In this document: in pieces, positions 44,462-54,064 of the stretch | Numbering within the stretch: the first letter of the stretch is position 1 | Layout of the letters: each line of letters opens with the position of its first letter | Notes under the pieces: generated by a model | Seen by the model: only the letters and a program-made list of their open reading frames with translations | The model's database searches: none | What the model was told of the DNA's origin: nothing | Translations under genes and position numbers: made by a program | Assembly (NCBI RefSeq): GCF_964036595.1 | Contig: NZ_OZ038523.1 | Coordinates: forward strand, 2,486,501-2,550,500 | DNA length: 64,000 bases | Direction: 5' to 3' | Source of the DNA: Tenacibaculum sp. 190524A05c | GTDB lineage: Bacteria; Bacteroidota; Bacteroidia; Flavobacteriales; Flavobacteriaceae

Positions 44462-45286
44462 ATGAGTGTACGCGCAAAAAAACATTTAGGTCAACATTTT
44501 TTGACAGATGAAAATATTGCTAAAAAAATAGCAGATACTTTAACTGAAACTGGTTACAATAACGTATTGGAAATTGGTCCAGGAATGGGAGTATTAACCA
44601 AATATCTATTAGAAAAGAAACCTAAAGTAACTGTGCTAGAACTCGATTCGGAATCTGTTTCTTATTTACAGGACACTTTTCCAGTTGAACACATCAAACT
44701 GGACACTTCGAGTGATAACTTTCAAATTATAGAAGGAGATTTCTTAAAGCAAAACTTACAACAGTTATTCAACGGAGAGCCTATAGCTATCATTGGTAAT
44801 TTTCCATATAATATTTCGAGTCAAATTGTTTTTAAAGCGATAGAAAACAGAGATCTTGTACCTGAATTTTCGGGTATGTTTCAAAAAGAAGTAGCTCAAC
44901 GAATTGCAGAAAAAAAAGGAAGTAAAGCCTATGGAATTATCTCTGTAATTGCTCAAGCATTTTATGATGTTGAGTACTTATTTACAGTTCCTCCAACTGT
45001 ATTCAATCCACCACCAAAAGTAGATTCTGGTGTAATGCGTATGATTCGAAAAGAAAATTACACATTACCTGTGGATGAGAAATTATTTATAAGAGTAGTT
45101 AAAACTGCATTTAACCAAAGAAGAAAAATGCTTCGAAGCAGTTTAAAATCTATGAATCTCTCGGATAACTTAAAACAAGACCCTATATTTGCCATGCGTC
45201 CCGAACAATTATCGGTACAAGAATTTATAGAATTGACGGACAAAATTGCAAGTCATGGCGATAGAAATAACGAAAGAACTTCTTAA
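44462..45286 (+). CDS. rsmA: 16S rRNA dimethyladenosine transferase
   Basis: 274 aa. [20 protein letters not shown] (N terminus), SAM-binding [15 protein letters not shown] near 36-50, and the N6-adenine motif [18 protein letters not shown] near 106-123. Dimethylates two adjacent adenosines in the 3' helix of 16S rRNA during ribosome assembly. Its 3' end overlaps the ATG of mgtE. The -7 box is four bases before the start codon, so the mRNA is probably leaderless. Confidence 0.95.
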   Translation: MSVRAKKHLGQHFLTDENIAKKIADTLTETGYNNVLEIGPGMGVLTKYLLEKKPKVTVLELDSESVSYLQDTFPVEHIKLDTSSDNFQIIEGDFLKQNLQQLFNGEPIAIIGNFPYNISSQIVFKAIENRDLVPEFSGMFQKEVAQRIAEKKGSKAYGIISVIAQAFYDVEYLFTVPPTVFNPPPKVDSGVMRMIRKENYTLPVDEKLFIRVVKTAFNQRRKMLRSSLKSMNLSDNLKQDPIFAMRPEQLSVQEFIELTDKIASHGDRNNERTS

Positions 45287-46604
45287 AAACGTTTCCAACT
45301 TAATCGCAAATCAAAAAGACAATGCGCTTTCTGATTTATTTACTGACGTACACCACGCCGATATCGCTGAAGTTTTAGATGAATTATCTTTTGACGAAGC
45401 TTTATACATTATTCGTTTATTAGATAGTGAAACTACTTCTGAAGTGTTAATGGACGTTGATGATGATGTTCGTGAAAAAATTCTTGAACAATTATCTGCA
45501 AAGGAAATTGCAGAAGAAATTGAAGAGTTAGATACTGATGATGCGGCCGACGTAATTGCAGAACTTCCAGAAGAACGTAAGGAAGCGGTAATGCAACAAA
45601 TTGAAGATGAGGAGCATGCCAAGGAAATTGTTGAATTACTGCGTTTCGATGAAAACTCTGCTGGTGGTTTAATGGCTAAGGAATTAGTTAAAGTAAACGA
45701 AAACTGGTCTGTTTTAGGTTGTGTTACTCGTATGAGAGCTCAAGCCACAGAAGTTACCAGAGTTCACTCTATTTATGTAGTTGATGATAGCGGAAAACTA
45801 AAAGGGCGTTTGTCATTAAAAGATTTATTAATGGCTTCAACAAAGTCTAAAATTGCGGATATTTATATTCCAAGAGTAGATTTTGTAAATGTTCATGACA
45901 GTGCTGAAGATATTGCTAATAAAATGCGTAAATATGATTTAGAAGCCATTCCTGTTGTTGATGAATTAGGGATTTTAGTAGGACGTATTACAATTGATGA
46001 TATTGTTGATGTAATTAAGGAAGAAGCAGACAAAGATTACCAATTAGCTGCCGGTATTACACAAGATGTTGAAGCCGACGATACTATTTTAGAACTTACT
46101 CGAGCACGTCTACCCTGGTTATTCTTAGGTTTAATTGGAGGAATTGGAGCCTTTTTAATTATGGGCGGATTTGAAGATTCTTTCAAAGAAAATGCTGTGT
46201 TATTTTTCTTCACTCCATTGATTGCTGCAATGGCTGGAAATGTTGGAGTACAATCTTCGGCAATTATAGTACAAGGTTTAGCGAATGATGATGTAAAAGG
46301 AAGTATAAACAAACGTTTAATCAAAGAAATGCTATTAGCTACCTTAAACGGGATTGCATTAGCTATTGTTCTTTTCATTTTCATTTGGTTTTATAATAAC
46401 GATTTACAAACCTCTTTTGCTGTTTCCGTTTCTTTAGTTGTAGTAATTATTGTTGCTGGTTTAATTGGTACATTTATTCCATTATTTCTAGACAAACGTG
46501 GTATCGATCCTGCAATTGCTACAGGTCCGTTTATTACAACAAGTAATGATATTTTTGGAATATTAATTTATTTCACTATTGCTAAGTTAATTTTAGGAGT
46601 TTAA
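45255..46604 (+). CDS. mgtE: Magnesium transporter MgtE
   Basis: 449 aa from ATG 45255 ([13 protein letters not shown]), overlapping rsmA by 32 bp. Superhelical N domain (about 15-125, acidic, [14 protein letters not shown]-type repeats), two CBS domains (about 130-250), plug helix, and five membrane helices (about 283-449, including [14 protein letters not shown] and [17 protein letters not shown]). Mg2+-gated Mg2+ channel in the inner membrane; the acidic cytosolic domains are the Mg2+ sensor. Followed by a sulfotransferase-like gene 4 bp later. Confidence 0.95.
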   Translation: MAIEITKELLKNVSNLIANQKDNALSDLFTDVHHADIAEVLDELSFDEALYIIRLLDSETTSEVLMDVDDDVREKILEQLSAKEIAEEIEELDTDDAADVIAELPEERKEAVMQQIEDEEHAKEIVELLRFDENSAGGLMAKELVKVNENWSVLGCVTRMRAQATEVTRVHSIYVVDDSGKLKGRLSLKDLLMASTKSKIADIYIPRVDFVNVHDSAEDIANKMRKYDLEAIPVVDELGILVGRITIDDIVDVIKEEADKDYQLAAGITQDVEADDTILELTRARLPWLFLGLIGGIGAFLIMGGFEDSFKENAVLFFFTPLIAAMAGNVGVQSSAIIVQGLANDDVKGSINKRLIKEMLLATLNGIALAIVLFIFIWFYNNDLQTSFAVSVSLVVVIIVAGLIGTFIPLFLDKRGIDPAIATGPFITTSNDIFGILIYFTIAKLILGV

Positions 46605-46608
46605 ATAA

Positions 46609-47244
46609 ATGAGAGTTTTTGTCCTTTGTACCGGTAGAAGTGGTTCTCTATCTTTTGTAAATGCTTGCAAACACATTAGAAATTTTACTACAAGTCATGA
46701 ATCATTAGCTGATGTTTTTGGTAACGAAAGATTTAATTTTCCTAATAATCATATTGAAGTTGACAATAGGTTATCTTGGAGTTTAGGTCATTTAAATAAA
46801 TATTTTGGTGATGATGCGATTTACATCCATTTAAAAAGAGATCGAGATAAAACAGCCAATAGTTTTTTTCAAAGATTTTATCTTCCTGGAAGTATTATTG
46901 ATGCTTTTTGTGATGGTGTTCGAATGAACCCGGTAGAAAAGTTATCTAAAAAAATGAGATTAAAAGCTTGTTATGATTATGTTGATACCGTAAATACTAA
47001 TATCGAGTACTTCCTATTGGATAAATCAAAAAAAATGACAATTAACTTAGAAACTATTGAACAAGATTTTCCGAAGTTTCTAGAGTTCATTAATGCCGAT
47101 ATTGATTTAGAGAAAGGAATTGAAGAATTGAGAAAATCGCATAATTCATCATTTCAACGAAAGTTAAACTTAGATTATAGAGTTAAGCTTACTATTATTA
47201 GAGAATGGAGACATTTAAAAATGTATTTCAGTAAAAAATCATAA
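46609..47244 (+). CDS. Sulfotransferase-like P-loop protein
   Basis: 211 aa. MRVFVLCTGRSGSLSFVNAC has the TGRSGS phosphosulfate-binding loop at the extreme N terminus, and IHLKRDRDKTANSFFQRF near 75-92 resembles the 3' phosphate-binding motif with Arg and Ser. Sulfotransferases use PAPS to sulfate glycans or small molecules; the acceptor is unknown. Only 4 bp after mgtE, so co-transcribed with it, though a functional link is not evident. Confidence 0.7.
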   Translation: MRVFVLCTGRSGSLSFVNACKHIRNFTTSHESLADVFGNERFNFPNNHIEVDNRLSWSLGHLNKYFGDDAIYIHLKRDRDKTANSFFQRFYLPGSIIDAFCDGVRMNPVEKLSKKMRLKACYDYVDTVNTNIEYFLLDKSKKMTINLETIEQDFPKFLEFINADIDLEKGIEELRKSHNSSFQRKLNLDYRVKLTIIREWRHLKMYFSKKS

Positions 47245-47272
47245 CCGAATACATTTTTCATAATTACAATAA

Positions 47273-47821
47273 ATGAAAAAGAAAGCTCTTTTAATAGGGT
47301 TAATAATGCTTATTATTAATTCTGTAACCGCTCAACATACTGAAAGATTTAAAGAAATTACTTACATTTTTAAGCCATCTGATACCATTCTTGTTAACAC
47401 AAAACATAAAAATGGTAATAAGAAAGAATTCGGGTTTTATTATACGTATTTAACCAATAAATATCAATATACAGTAGCAGCAGGAAAACATATAAGATAT
47501 CATTACAGTGGTGGAATAGCAGAAGAAATGTACTATGATAATTTCGGAATATTACTTAAATCGAAATTCTATGATAGTTTCGGTAATTTAATGGAAGAGA
47601 CAAAAGCTATCAGCATAGATACTAATGAGAAAGATTTGGATGCATTTTTAAGTTACAATAAGTCATATGATATAATTGTACATGAAAAGAAATATCAGTT
47701 CTCACCTGAAATTTGCGGTTGGTTCTTATTTAAAGAAGGTAAGCGAATGAATGGTAAAAAAATTGATAAATGGATAAAATATTATCCAAATGGAGATATA
47801 AAAAAAGTTAGAGATTTTTAA
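47273..47821 (+). CDS. Secreted MORN/YwqK-like repeat protein
   Basis: 182 aa. Signal peptide to about residue 20 (LIINSVTAQ). Contains repeats of the type GKHIRYHYSGGIAEEMYYDNFG and KIDKWIKYYPNGDIKKVRDF, like the toxin-antitoxin YwqK/MORN-variant repeats. No catalytic motif. Unknown function; likely periplasmic or exported. Confidence 0.55.
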   Translation: MKKKALLIGLIMLIINSVTAQHTERFKEITYIFKPSDTILVNTKHKNGNKKEFGFYYTYLTNKYQYTVAAGKHIRYHYSGGIAEEMYYDNFGILLKSKFYDSFGNLMEETKAISIDTNEKDLDAFLSYNKSYDIIVHEKKYQFSPEICGWFLFKEGKRMNGKKIDKWIKYYPNGDIKKVRDF

Positions 47822-48013
47822 ATTTTATAACAACTGAGATAATTACTTTTCATTTCATCTAAAAAATAAAATTTCAAGATTTTTTTAATGGTTCTCATTA
47901 AGTCTATGAAAAACCTCAAAATTTCAAAACATAAATTTCTTTTTTAACATAAGTAAAAAAATAAGCCATTTCAATTCCTTACTTTTAGAGTATTCAACTC
48001 AAATTCAACTATT

Positions 48014-48775
48014 GTGAATCGAAAAAACATACTCATTACTGGAGCTAGTTCTGGTTTAGGAAAAGGAATGGCCATAGAATTTGCCAAACAAGGCTGCAAT
48101 TTAGCGCTATGTGCCAGGCGTACAGAAAAGCTCGAAGCTCTTAAAGAAGAACTACTTAACATTAACAGTAATATCTCTGTTTTTATTCGACCTTTAGATG
48201 TCACTAAGCAAGAAAATGTATTTTCAGTTTTCAATAGCTTCAATGAAGATTTTAAAACTCAAAACGGAACTTTAGATAGAGTAATTGTGAATGCTGGAAT
48301 GGGAAAAGGAGCTTCTATTGGAAAAGGCTTTGCAAACCAGAATATGCAGACTGCTGTTACAAATTTCTGCGGTGCCTTAAATCAAATGGAAGCGGCTATG
48401 GAAATTTTTAGAGCACAAAACTCTGGCCATTTAGTTGTAATCTCCTCTATGTCTGCTTTCAGAGGTTATCCAAGAGCAATGTCAGTTTATGCAGCCACAA
48501 AAGCAGGTGTTAGAAGTTTAGCCGAAGGAATTAGAGCAGATGTTTTGAAAAAACCAATTAATGTTTCTACCATATTTCCGGGATATATTCAATCTGAAAT
48601 GACAGATTCTATTGGTAAACCTCCACCGTTTATGATTCCTTTAGAAAAAGGTTCTAAACTTTTAGTCAAAGCCATCAATAAAGAAAAAGCAAATGCCTTT
48701 GTTCCTTTTTGGCCTTGGCGTTTTTTCAAATTACTAATGCCGTTTTTCACATTAAAAATGTTGAGAAAATTTTAA
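48014..48775 (+). CDS. Short-chain dehydrogenase/reductase
   Basis: 253 aa. Rossmann ILITGASSGLGKGMAIEFA near 5-23, NAGMGKGAS near 95, catalytic SSMSAFRGYPRAMSVYAATKAG near 142-163 (Ser, Tyr, Lys). Start GTG at 48014; no ATG precedes the Rossmann motif. First gene of the SDR-ACAD-kinase-SDR cluster. Probably reduces or oxidises a 3- or 4-hydroxy acyl intermediate; exact substrate unknown. Confidence 0.88.
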   Translation: MNRKNILITGASSGLGKGMAIEFAKQGCNLALCARRTEKLEALKEELLNINSNISVFIRPLDVTKQENVFSVFNSFNEDFKTQNGTLDRVIVNAGMGKGASIGKGFANQNMQTAVTNFCGALNQMEAAMEIFRAQNSGHLVVISSMSAFRGYPRAMSVYAATKAGVRSLAEGIRADVLKKPINVSTIFPGYIQSEMTDSIGKPPPFMIPLEKGSKLLVKAINKEKANAFVPFWPWRFFKLLMPFFTLKMLRKF

Positions 48776-48786
48776 GCTATATCCTT

Positions 48787-50010
48787 ATGAATTTCAGTCC
48801 TTCTCAAAAATCTAAAGACTATTTAAGTCGACTAAAAAAGTTCATGGAGCAACATGTATATCCAATAGAACATGAATTTACTCAATATTACAAACAACAT
48901 AATTCTTCGGGAAACTGGAAAGAATGGACAGAACACCCCAAATTAGAACATTTGAAAGAGCTTGCTAAGGAAGCTGGTTTATGGAATTTGTTCTTGCCTG
49001 ATAACGAATTAGGACAAGGATTAAGCGTACTTGATTATGCGCCACTCGCAGAAGAAATGGGACGTGTTTACAATGCAGCAGAAATTTTTAATTGTAATGC
49101 TCCTGATACAGGAAATATGGAAGTACTGTATCATTTTGGTTCCAATGATCAGAAAAAAGAATGGTTACAGCCTTTACTTGATGGAAAAATAAAATCTGTA
49201 TTCTGTATGACAGAACCTGATGTGGCTTCTTCTGATGCAACAAATATAGAAACCTCCATAATTGAAGATGGAGACGATATTGTAATCAATGGAAAGAAAT
49301 GGTGGTCTACAGGATTAGGACATCCTATGGCTAAGTTGGCAATTGTATTGGGAAAAACCGACACTTCTCAAGAAAAACACAAACAGCACAGTATGGTGTT
49401 AGTTCCATTGGATACACCTGGAGTAGAAATTAAGCGCATGCAAAATACATTTGGCGTATATGATGCTCCTGCTGGACATGGTGAAGTTCATTTTACCAAT
49501 GTACGTGTTCCTAAAAAGAATTTAATTATGGATTTTGGAGCTGGTTTCGCCATTGCACAAGGAAGATTAGGGCCAGGAAGAATTCATCATTGTATGCGTT
49601 GTATTGGCGCAGCTGAACGTGCTTTACAATTAGCCATAATTAGAAGTGGAACCAGACAAGCTTTCGGAAAACCTTTGGCTAAACTCGGTGGAAATTCTGA
49701 ACAGTTTGCTAAAGCAAGAATTGCAATAGATCAAGCTAGATTACTAACACATTATGCAGCATGGAAAATTGATGAACATGGTGTAAAAAATAGCATGACT
49801 GAAATTTCTGCCATAAAAGTAGTTGCACCTAACGTCTTACAAGAAGTGAGTGATATGGCTATGCAGATTCATGGAGGAGCGGGATTATCAGATGATTTTC
49901 CTTTAATTAATTTCTTTATACAAGCTCGAGCTTTACGATTAGCTGATGGACCAGACGAAGTTCATTTACGAATGATTTCTAGACTTGAATTTAAAAAATA
50001 CTTGAGCTAA
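48787..50010 (+). CDS. Acyl-CoA dehydrogenase, ACAD10/11-like
   Basis: 407 aa from ATG 48787 (MNFSPSQKSKDYLSRLKKFM); a longer frame from 48709 overlaps the SDR and is rejected. FAD-binding loop FCMTEPDVASSDATNIETSI near 138-157, R-GTRQAFGKPLAKLGGN near 285, and the C-terminal MQIHGGAGLSDDFPLINFFIQARALRLADGPDEVHLRMISR, all typical of ACAD10/11-type enzymes. These use the phosphorylated 4-hydroxyacyl-CoA made by a kinase, here the next gene, whose start overlaps the stop of this one by one base. Confidence 0.85.
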   Translation: MNFSPSQKSKDYLSRLKKFMEQHVYPIEHEFTQYYKQHNSSGNWKEWTEHPKLEHLKELAKEAGLWNLFLPDNELGQGLSVLDYAPLAEEMGRVYNAAEIFNCNAPDTGNMEVLYHFGSNDQKKEWLQPLLDGKIKSVFCMTEPDVASSDATNIETSIIEDGDDIVINGKKWWSTGLGHPMAKLAIVLGKTDTSQEKHKQHSMVLVPLDTPGVEIKRMQNTFGVYDAPAGHGEVHFTNVRVPKKNLIMDFGAGFAIAQGRLGPGRIHHCMRCIGAAERALQLAIIRSGTRQAFGKPLAKLGGNSEQFAKARIAIDQARLLTHYAAWKIDEHGVKNSMTEISAIKVVAPNVLQEVSDMAMQIHGGAGLSDDFPLINFFIQARALRLADGPDEVHLRMISRLEFKKYLS

Positions 50011-51077
50011 TGTCGAACACAATTAAAGATCTTGAAAAACAACAACGCTCAGGTGAGGAATTAGACCTTAAGAGTTTATTACCTTGGATTAAAAATCATA
50101 TTCCAACTATTGATGATAATCCTACAATAACACAATTCTCAGGAGGAGCGTCAAATTGGACGTATCGCCTAAAGTTTAATCAGCATGATATTATTCTTAG
50201 ACGAGCACCACTTGGAAAAAAAGCAGCAGGAGCGCATGATATGCCAAGAGAATTTAAACTGCAGCAAAAATTAAAACCTCATTATCCTTATGTTCCAGAA
50301 ATGATTGCTGTTTGTGAAGACGAATCTGTATTAGGATCTACCTTTTATTTGATGGAACGATTGGAAGGAATTATTCTTAGAAAAAATCCTCCCAAAGGAA
50401 TTCATTGGGACGAAGATACGGTAAGAAAAATATGCTATTCTTTCTGGGATAAAATGATTCATTTACACAATGTAGATTACAAAAAAGAAGGATTACAAGA
50501 TTTAGGAAAAGGTGAAGGCTATATTGAACGTCAAATTCTAGGTTGGAATAAACGATATATAAATGCTAAAACTTGGAATGTTCCTTCAGGGAAAAAGGTC
50601 AGACAATGGTTAGAAAACAATATGCCGAAGGAAGAAAATCTTTGTATAATTCACAATGATTTTCGATTAGATAATGTTGTAATCGATCCGTCAGATCCAG
50701 AAAATATCCTAGGTGTTTTAGATTGGGAATTGGCTGCTATCGGTGATCCTTTAATGGATTTAGGAAACAGCTTAGCCTATTGGGTGCAAGAACAAGATGA
50801 TTTCTTCGTGAAATCCATCAGAAGACAACCGAGTAATATTCCTGGTATGTTAACCAGACAAGAAATTATAGATTACTATTGCCAACAAACAGGCAGAACA
50901 ATTGAAGATTTCCGTTTTTATAGAGTTTACGGATTATTCCGACTCGCAGGAATTGTTCAACAAATCTACTTCAGATACTCAAAAGGATATACAAAAAACA
51001 AAGCTTTTAAAAACTTTTGGTTAATCTCTATTTACCTTATCAAAACTTGTGAAAATATTATAAAACGTAAAAAGTAA
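50010..51077 (+). CDS. APH-family kinase, ACAD10/11 N-terminal-like
   Basis: 355 aa. Nucleotide-binding SGGASNWTYRLKFNQHDIILRR near 45-66; catalytic loop CIIHNDFRLDNVVIDP near 211-226 (HxDxxxxN); metal loop GVLDWELAAIGDPLMDLG near 233-250. In mammals this domain is fused to ACAD10/11 and phosphorylates 4-hydroxyacyl-CoAs; LvaA in the Pseudomonas levulinate pathway is the bacterial counterpart. Here it is a separate gene starting at the last base of the dehydrogenase stop. Not an antibiotic-resistance gene on present evidence. Confidence 0.85.
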   Translation: MSNTIKDLEKQQRSGEELDLKSLLPWIKNHIPTIDDNPTITQFSGGASNWTYRLKFNQHDIILRRAPLGKKAAGAHDMPREFKLQQKLKPHYPYVPEMIAVCEDESVLGSTFYLMERLEGIILRKNPPKGIHWDEDTVRKICYSFWDKMIHLHNVDYKKEGLQDLGKGEGYIERQILGWNKRYINAKTWNVPSGKKVRQWLENNMPKEENLCIIHNDFRLDNVVIDPSDPENILGVLDWELAAIGDPLMDLGNSLAYWVQEQDDFFVKSIRRQPSNIPGMLTRQEIIDYYCQQTGRTIEDFRFYRVYGLFRLAGIVQQIYFRYSKGYTKNKAFKNFWLISIYLIKTCENIIKRKK

Positions 51078-51095
51078 CTTCTAACAACACCCCTT

Positions 51096-51923
51096 ATGAA
51101 TTTAAAAAAATTGAATGCTTTATATCCTAACAAAATTGCTTTTATTACTGGAGCAGGTTCTGGATTGGGCGCAGCTTTTGCTAAAGTACTTTCTGAAAAT
51201 AATTGGACACTTCATTTAAGTGATATCAATGAAAATGCTTTAAAAAATGTAGTTGGAGATTTAAAAACAAATGAAAAAATATTTCAATATACATTAGATG
51301 TTGGCGATAAGCATCAATTTGAAAAAGTTGTTCAAGAAGTATTTAAAAACACCGAATCCGTAGATGTGGTCATTAATAACGCAGGAATTGGCGATGGTCT
51401 TTTATTTAAAGATTATCCTGTGGACAAATGGGAAAAGATGATAGAGATTAATCTTATGGGAACTTTTTACGGTTGTCATTTTTTTTCACCTCATTTAATC
51501 AAACAAAAAAGAGGATTGTTACTTAACGTAGGTAGTTCTGCTGGTTTTATGAATGCGCCTGCTATGTCCGCATACAGCACATCAAAAGCTGCGGTTTATT
51601 CATTATCAGAATCATTACACCATGAATTAAAGCCCTATAATATTCAAGTAAGTGTATTAACTCCGACGTTTTTCAAAACGAATATTATGGAAAATGCAAG
51701 TTCTCCAGTAATGAAAGGGTATGCCGAAAAACAAATGAAATACTCCAAAACAAATGCAGATGAAGTAGCAGAAATTACGTTGGATAAAGCAGCAAAAGGA
51801 AAATTTCAAATCATACATCCTACAGATGCAAAAACTAAGTTTTTTCTAAAAAAATGGTTGCCAAAATTAGTCGCAAAAGAATATCATAAGATGATGACTA
51901 AGCTTGTTAAGATGAATGGTTAA
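51096..51923 (+). CDS. Short-chain dehydrogenase/reductase
   Basis: 275 aa. Rossmann FITGAGSGLGAAFAKVL near 16-32, VVINNAGIGDG near 89-99, and SSAGFMNAPAMSAYSTSKAAVYS near 148-170 (Ser, Tyr, Lys). Last gene of the four-gene cluster, 18 bp after the kinase. It is distinct from the first SDR of the cluster and likely acts on another intermediate. Confidence 0.87.
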   Translation: MNLKKLNALYPNKIAFITGAGSGLGAAFAKVLSENNWTLHLSDINENALKNVVGDLKTNEKIFQYTLDVGDKHQFEKVVQEVFKNTESVDVVINNAGIGDGLLFKDYPVDKWEKMIEINLMGTFYGCHFFSPHLIKQKRGLLLNVGSSAGFMNAPAMSAYSTSKAAVYSLSESLHHELKPYNIQVSVLTPTFFKTNIMENASSPVMKGYAEKQMKYSKTNADEVAEITLDKAAKGKFQIIHPTDAKTKFFLKKWLPKLVAKEYHKMMTKLVKMNG

Positions 51924-51942
51924 TGAAAATATTACTTGATCA

Positions 51943-52497
51943 ATGTTTAAATATCTCATTATATTCATTCTATCATTAACGCTTTGTTCGTGTTTCAAAT
52001 GTGATCTTTATCTAACCAATCAAAAGGGACTACGGAGTTCTAAGTTATATAAAAAGTACTTAAAAAATAGAATTGACCCTAATCACGTCAATATTAAAAC
52101 TCATGGTGTATACAAATCAATAAAATATAAGTACGAAGAAGAATCGAAAAAAATTTCTAAAATTACGGACACAATAAACTTAAAAAATGACTACTATTTT
52201 AAGTTTTATACCAACGGAACTTATTATAGCTTTTCAAAAAAACGAAATGCACCTTTAAATAAAAATTCTTTCGATCCAGAAAAAGGTAAAATAGGATTTG
52301 TTATTCATAAAAGAAATAAAAATTATTTTCTCGATTATTCAACGATAAACTGTGGTTCTTTTTCTAAATGGGAGTTTGAAACTAAAAAGGATACTTTAAT
52401 CGTAAAACAGGGAAATAATAAAGGATGGCGAATTTTTTATTATTATGTATTACAAGATGTTTCTAATGAGTTCTTAAATTACCCCACGAAAATTTAG
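51943..52497 (+). CDS. Lipoprotein of unknown function
   Basis: 184 aa. Lipobox TLCSC gives lipidation at Cys17. Basic, beta-rich mature domain with two further Cys (C20 and one near residue 138). ATG at 51943, 19 bp after the SDR. No family recognised. First of a run of short lipoproteins and secreted proteins in this stretch. Confidence 0.6.
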   Translation: MFKYLIIFILSLTLCSCFKCDLYLTNQKGLRSSKLYKKYLKNRIDPNHVNIKTHGVYKSIKYKYEEESKKISKITDTINLKNDYYFKFYTNGTYYSFSKKRNAPLNKNSFDPEKGKIGFVIHKRNKNYFLDYSTINCGSFSKWEFETKKDTLIVKQGNNKGWRIFYYYVLQDVSNEFLNYPTKI

Positions 52498-52645
52498 ATT
52501 CTATTTAAAGTAATTATCCTACTCAAACCGAACTTCATACATTCTCGTTATTTACATCTCCCTTTCATTAGATTAGTAAACCTAAAGATTATTAGTAAAT
52601 TCGCATTCGAAAATGAGTTTCTAAGCCGAAAAATTATTTTGAAAA

Positions 52646-53341
52646 ATGACAAAAACAATCACTAAAGTTGTAATCTTATTTGTAATTCTTGTAGCCTCTT
52701 CATGCACAGGAAATGTTGCTGTTACCGAAAAAGAATCTAAAGCAATTAAAGAGGTTTTAAATTTTTATAACGGAAAATGTCATAGATCTAAAGGATTCGA
52801 AACCAAGAATGGAGAAACTAAAAATTTCTTCGAGCTTGAAATGAAGAAGAGTGATTTACTTGAAAAAAATAAAAAAAGAGCTAAATCTCATGCAGGTAAC
52901 ATTGCTCATTTATTTTACTCAAATTTAGAAGATGAAAAGTCAAATTATAATCAAATTCGAGTAAAAATTACGCTTAACGATGATACAACTTCAGATTATG
53001 TTTTTTCAGATGAACAATTGGAAGGAGTTGAAAAAATAATACCTAAGGTACAAGAGGTAAACGCTTATATTGAAACGGATAACATTGATGCTTTAGCAGA
53101 TACATTCAACAAATCTATTTTACTTGAAAAAAAAGTGTTAGCTAAATTATTTGTGGACTTGAAAGACAAATACGGGGTTATAAAAAAATCTGAATTTCAA
53201 GGATTTACTCTAAGAGACACCAAACAATTCGGTAAAATAACTTCAGTATATATTGCACAAGTAAGAGAAAAAGCCGCTCTTTCAATGATTTTATTATTTA
53301 ATTCGGTTAATCACGAATTATTATCTATTGAGTTTGAATAG
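52646..53341 (+). CDS. Lipoprotein of unknown function
   Basis: 231 aa. Lipobox ASSC, Cys20. Helical first half (Lys-rich) and a mixed C-terminal half ending in LLSIEFE. No motif recognised. A TAAATTCG sequence about 50 bp upstream is near the -7 consensus. Confidence 0.6.
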   Translation: MTKTITKVVILFVILVASSCTGNVAVTEKESKAIKEVLNFYNGKCHRSKGFETKNGETKNFFELEMKKSDLLEKNKKRAKSHAGNIAHLFYSNLEDEKSNYNQIRVKITLNDDTTSDYVFSDEQLEGVEKIIPKVQEVNAYIETDNIDALADTFNKSILLEKKVLAKLFVDLKDKYGVIKKSEFQGFTLRDTKQFGKITSVYIAQVREKAALSMILLFNSVNHELLSIEFE

Positions 53342-53371
53342 AAATAAAACTTTACCAGAATCTATTTGCAT

Positions 53372-53950
53372 ATGAAAAAAATCGCTACTTGTTTAGTATT
53401 ACTTATCTTAACCTCATGTTCTACAAAACAAAAAGACAAGAATGAGGAAAAGGTGGTTACTAGTGCTAAAAAAGAAAAATCCTTAGACAAAACTCCTGAC
53501 TCTTTAAAAACAATTTTTGATGTAAACTACCAAGAAATTTTAGAAATTAAGGAATTTAAGAATTATGAACATAACTCCTCTTCAGTAATAAATTATAAAG
53601 ATAGTCAATGGGAATATGCTGTAATCGTATTGCAGAAAGAAGAGTCTAGATTGGTAGTTTTTGAAAAAATTATAGAGACTGGATTACCTCGAAAAAAATT
53701 TCAAATTCTAGATACACTTCACTTAAATAATTTATCAAAATATGAATTTATTTCTGTGGGGTTATGTGATAAAAATGATATTGCTGACTCTAGAATTTTT
53801 GCTCGAATAAAATATAAAGAAACTGATCCTGATCTAGAATATTACACTGAAATTGAAGCAGCATGGAAGGTTAATCTTCAAAACAAAAAAATAGAAAAGT
53901 TATCTGATCTTTCAGGAATTAAATGTGTAAATGAAGGATACGGAATTTAA
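53372..53950 (+). CDS. Lipoprotein of unknown function
   Basis: 192 aa from ATG 53372 (MKKIATCLVLLILTSCSTKQ); an in-frame TTG two codons upstream is less likely. Lipobox LTSC, Cys16. Charged linker, then a compact alpha/beta domain. It follows the previous lipoprotein by 30 bp. Function unknown. Confidence 0.6.
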   Translation: MKKIATCLVLLILTSCSTKQKDKNEEKVVTSAKKEKSLDKTPDSLKTIFDVNYQEILEIKEFKNYEHNSSSVINYKDSQWEYAVIVLQKEESRLVVFEKIIETGLPRKKFQILDTLHLNNLSKYEFISVGLCDKNDIADSRIFARIKYKETDPDLEYYTEIEAAWKVNLQNKKIEKLSDLSGIKCVNEGYGI

Positions 53951-54064
53951 TCAATCGACATTAAATTGAATTAATTAACTTTAAGCACTTACAGAAAAGG
54001 CATAAAACGCTTTCCCTGTATTTTAATTTAACCAAATGTTGCAAGCAACTAAAAAGAAAAAACA

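Noticed and set aside
50010-51077. Aminoglycoside resistance kinase
   Set aside because: The fold is APH-like, but the overlap with an ACAD10/11-type dehydrogenase and flanking SDRs points to acyl-CoA metabolism.
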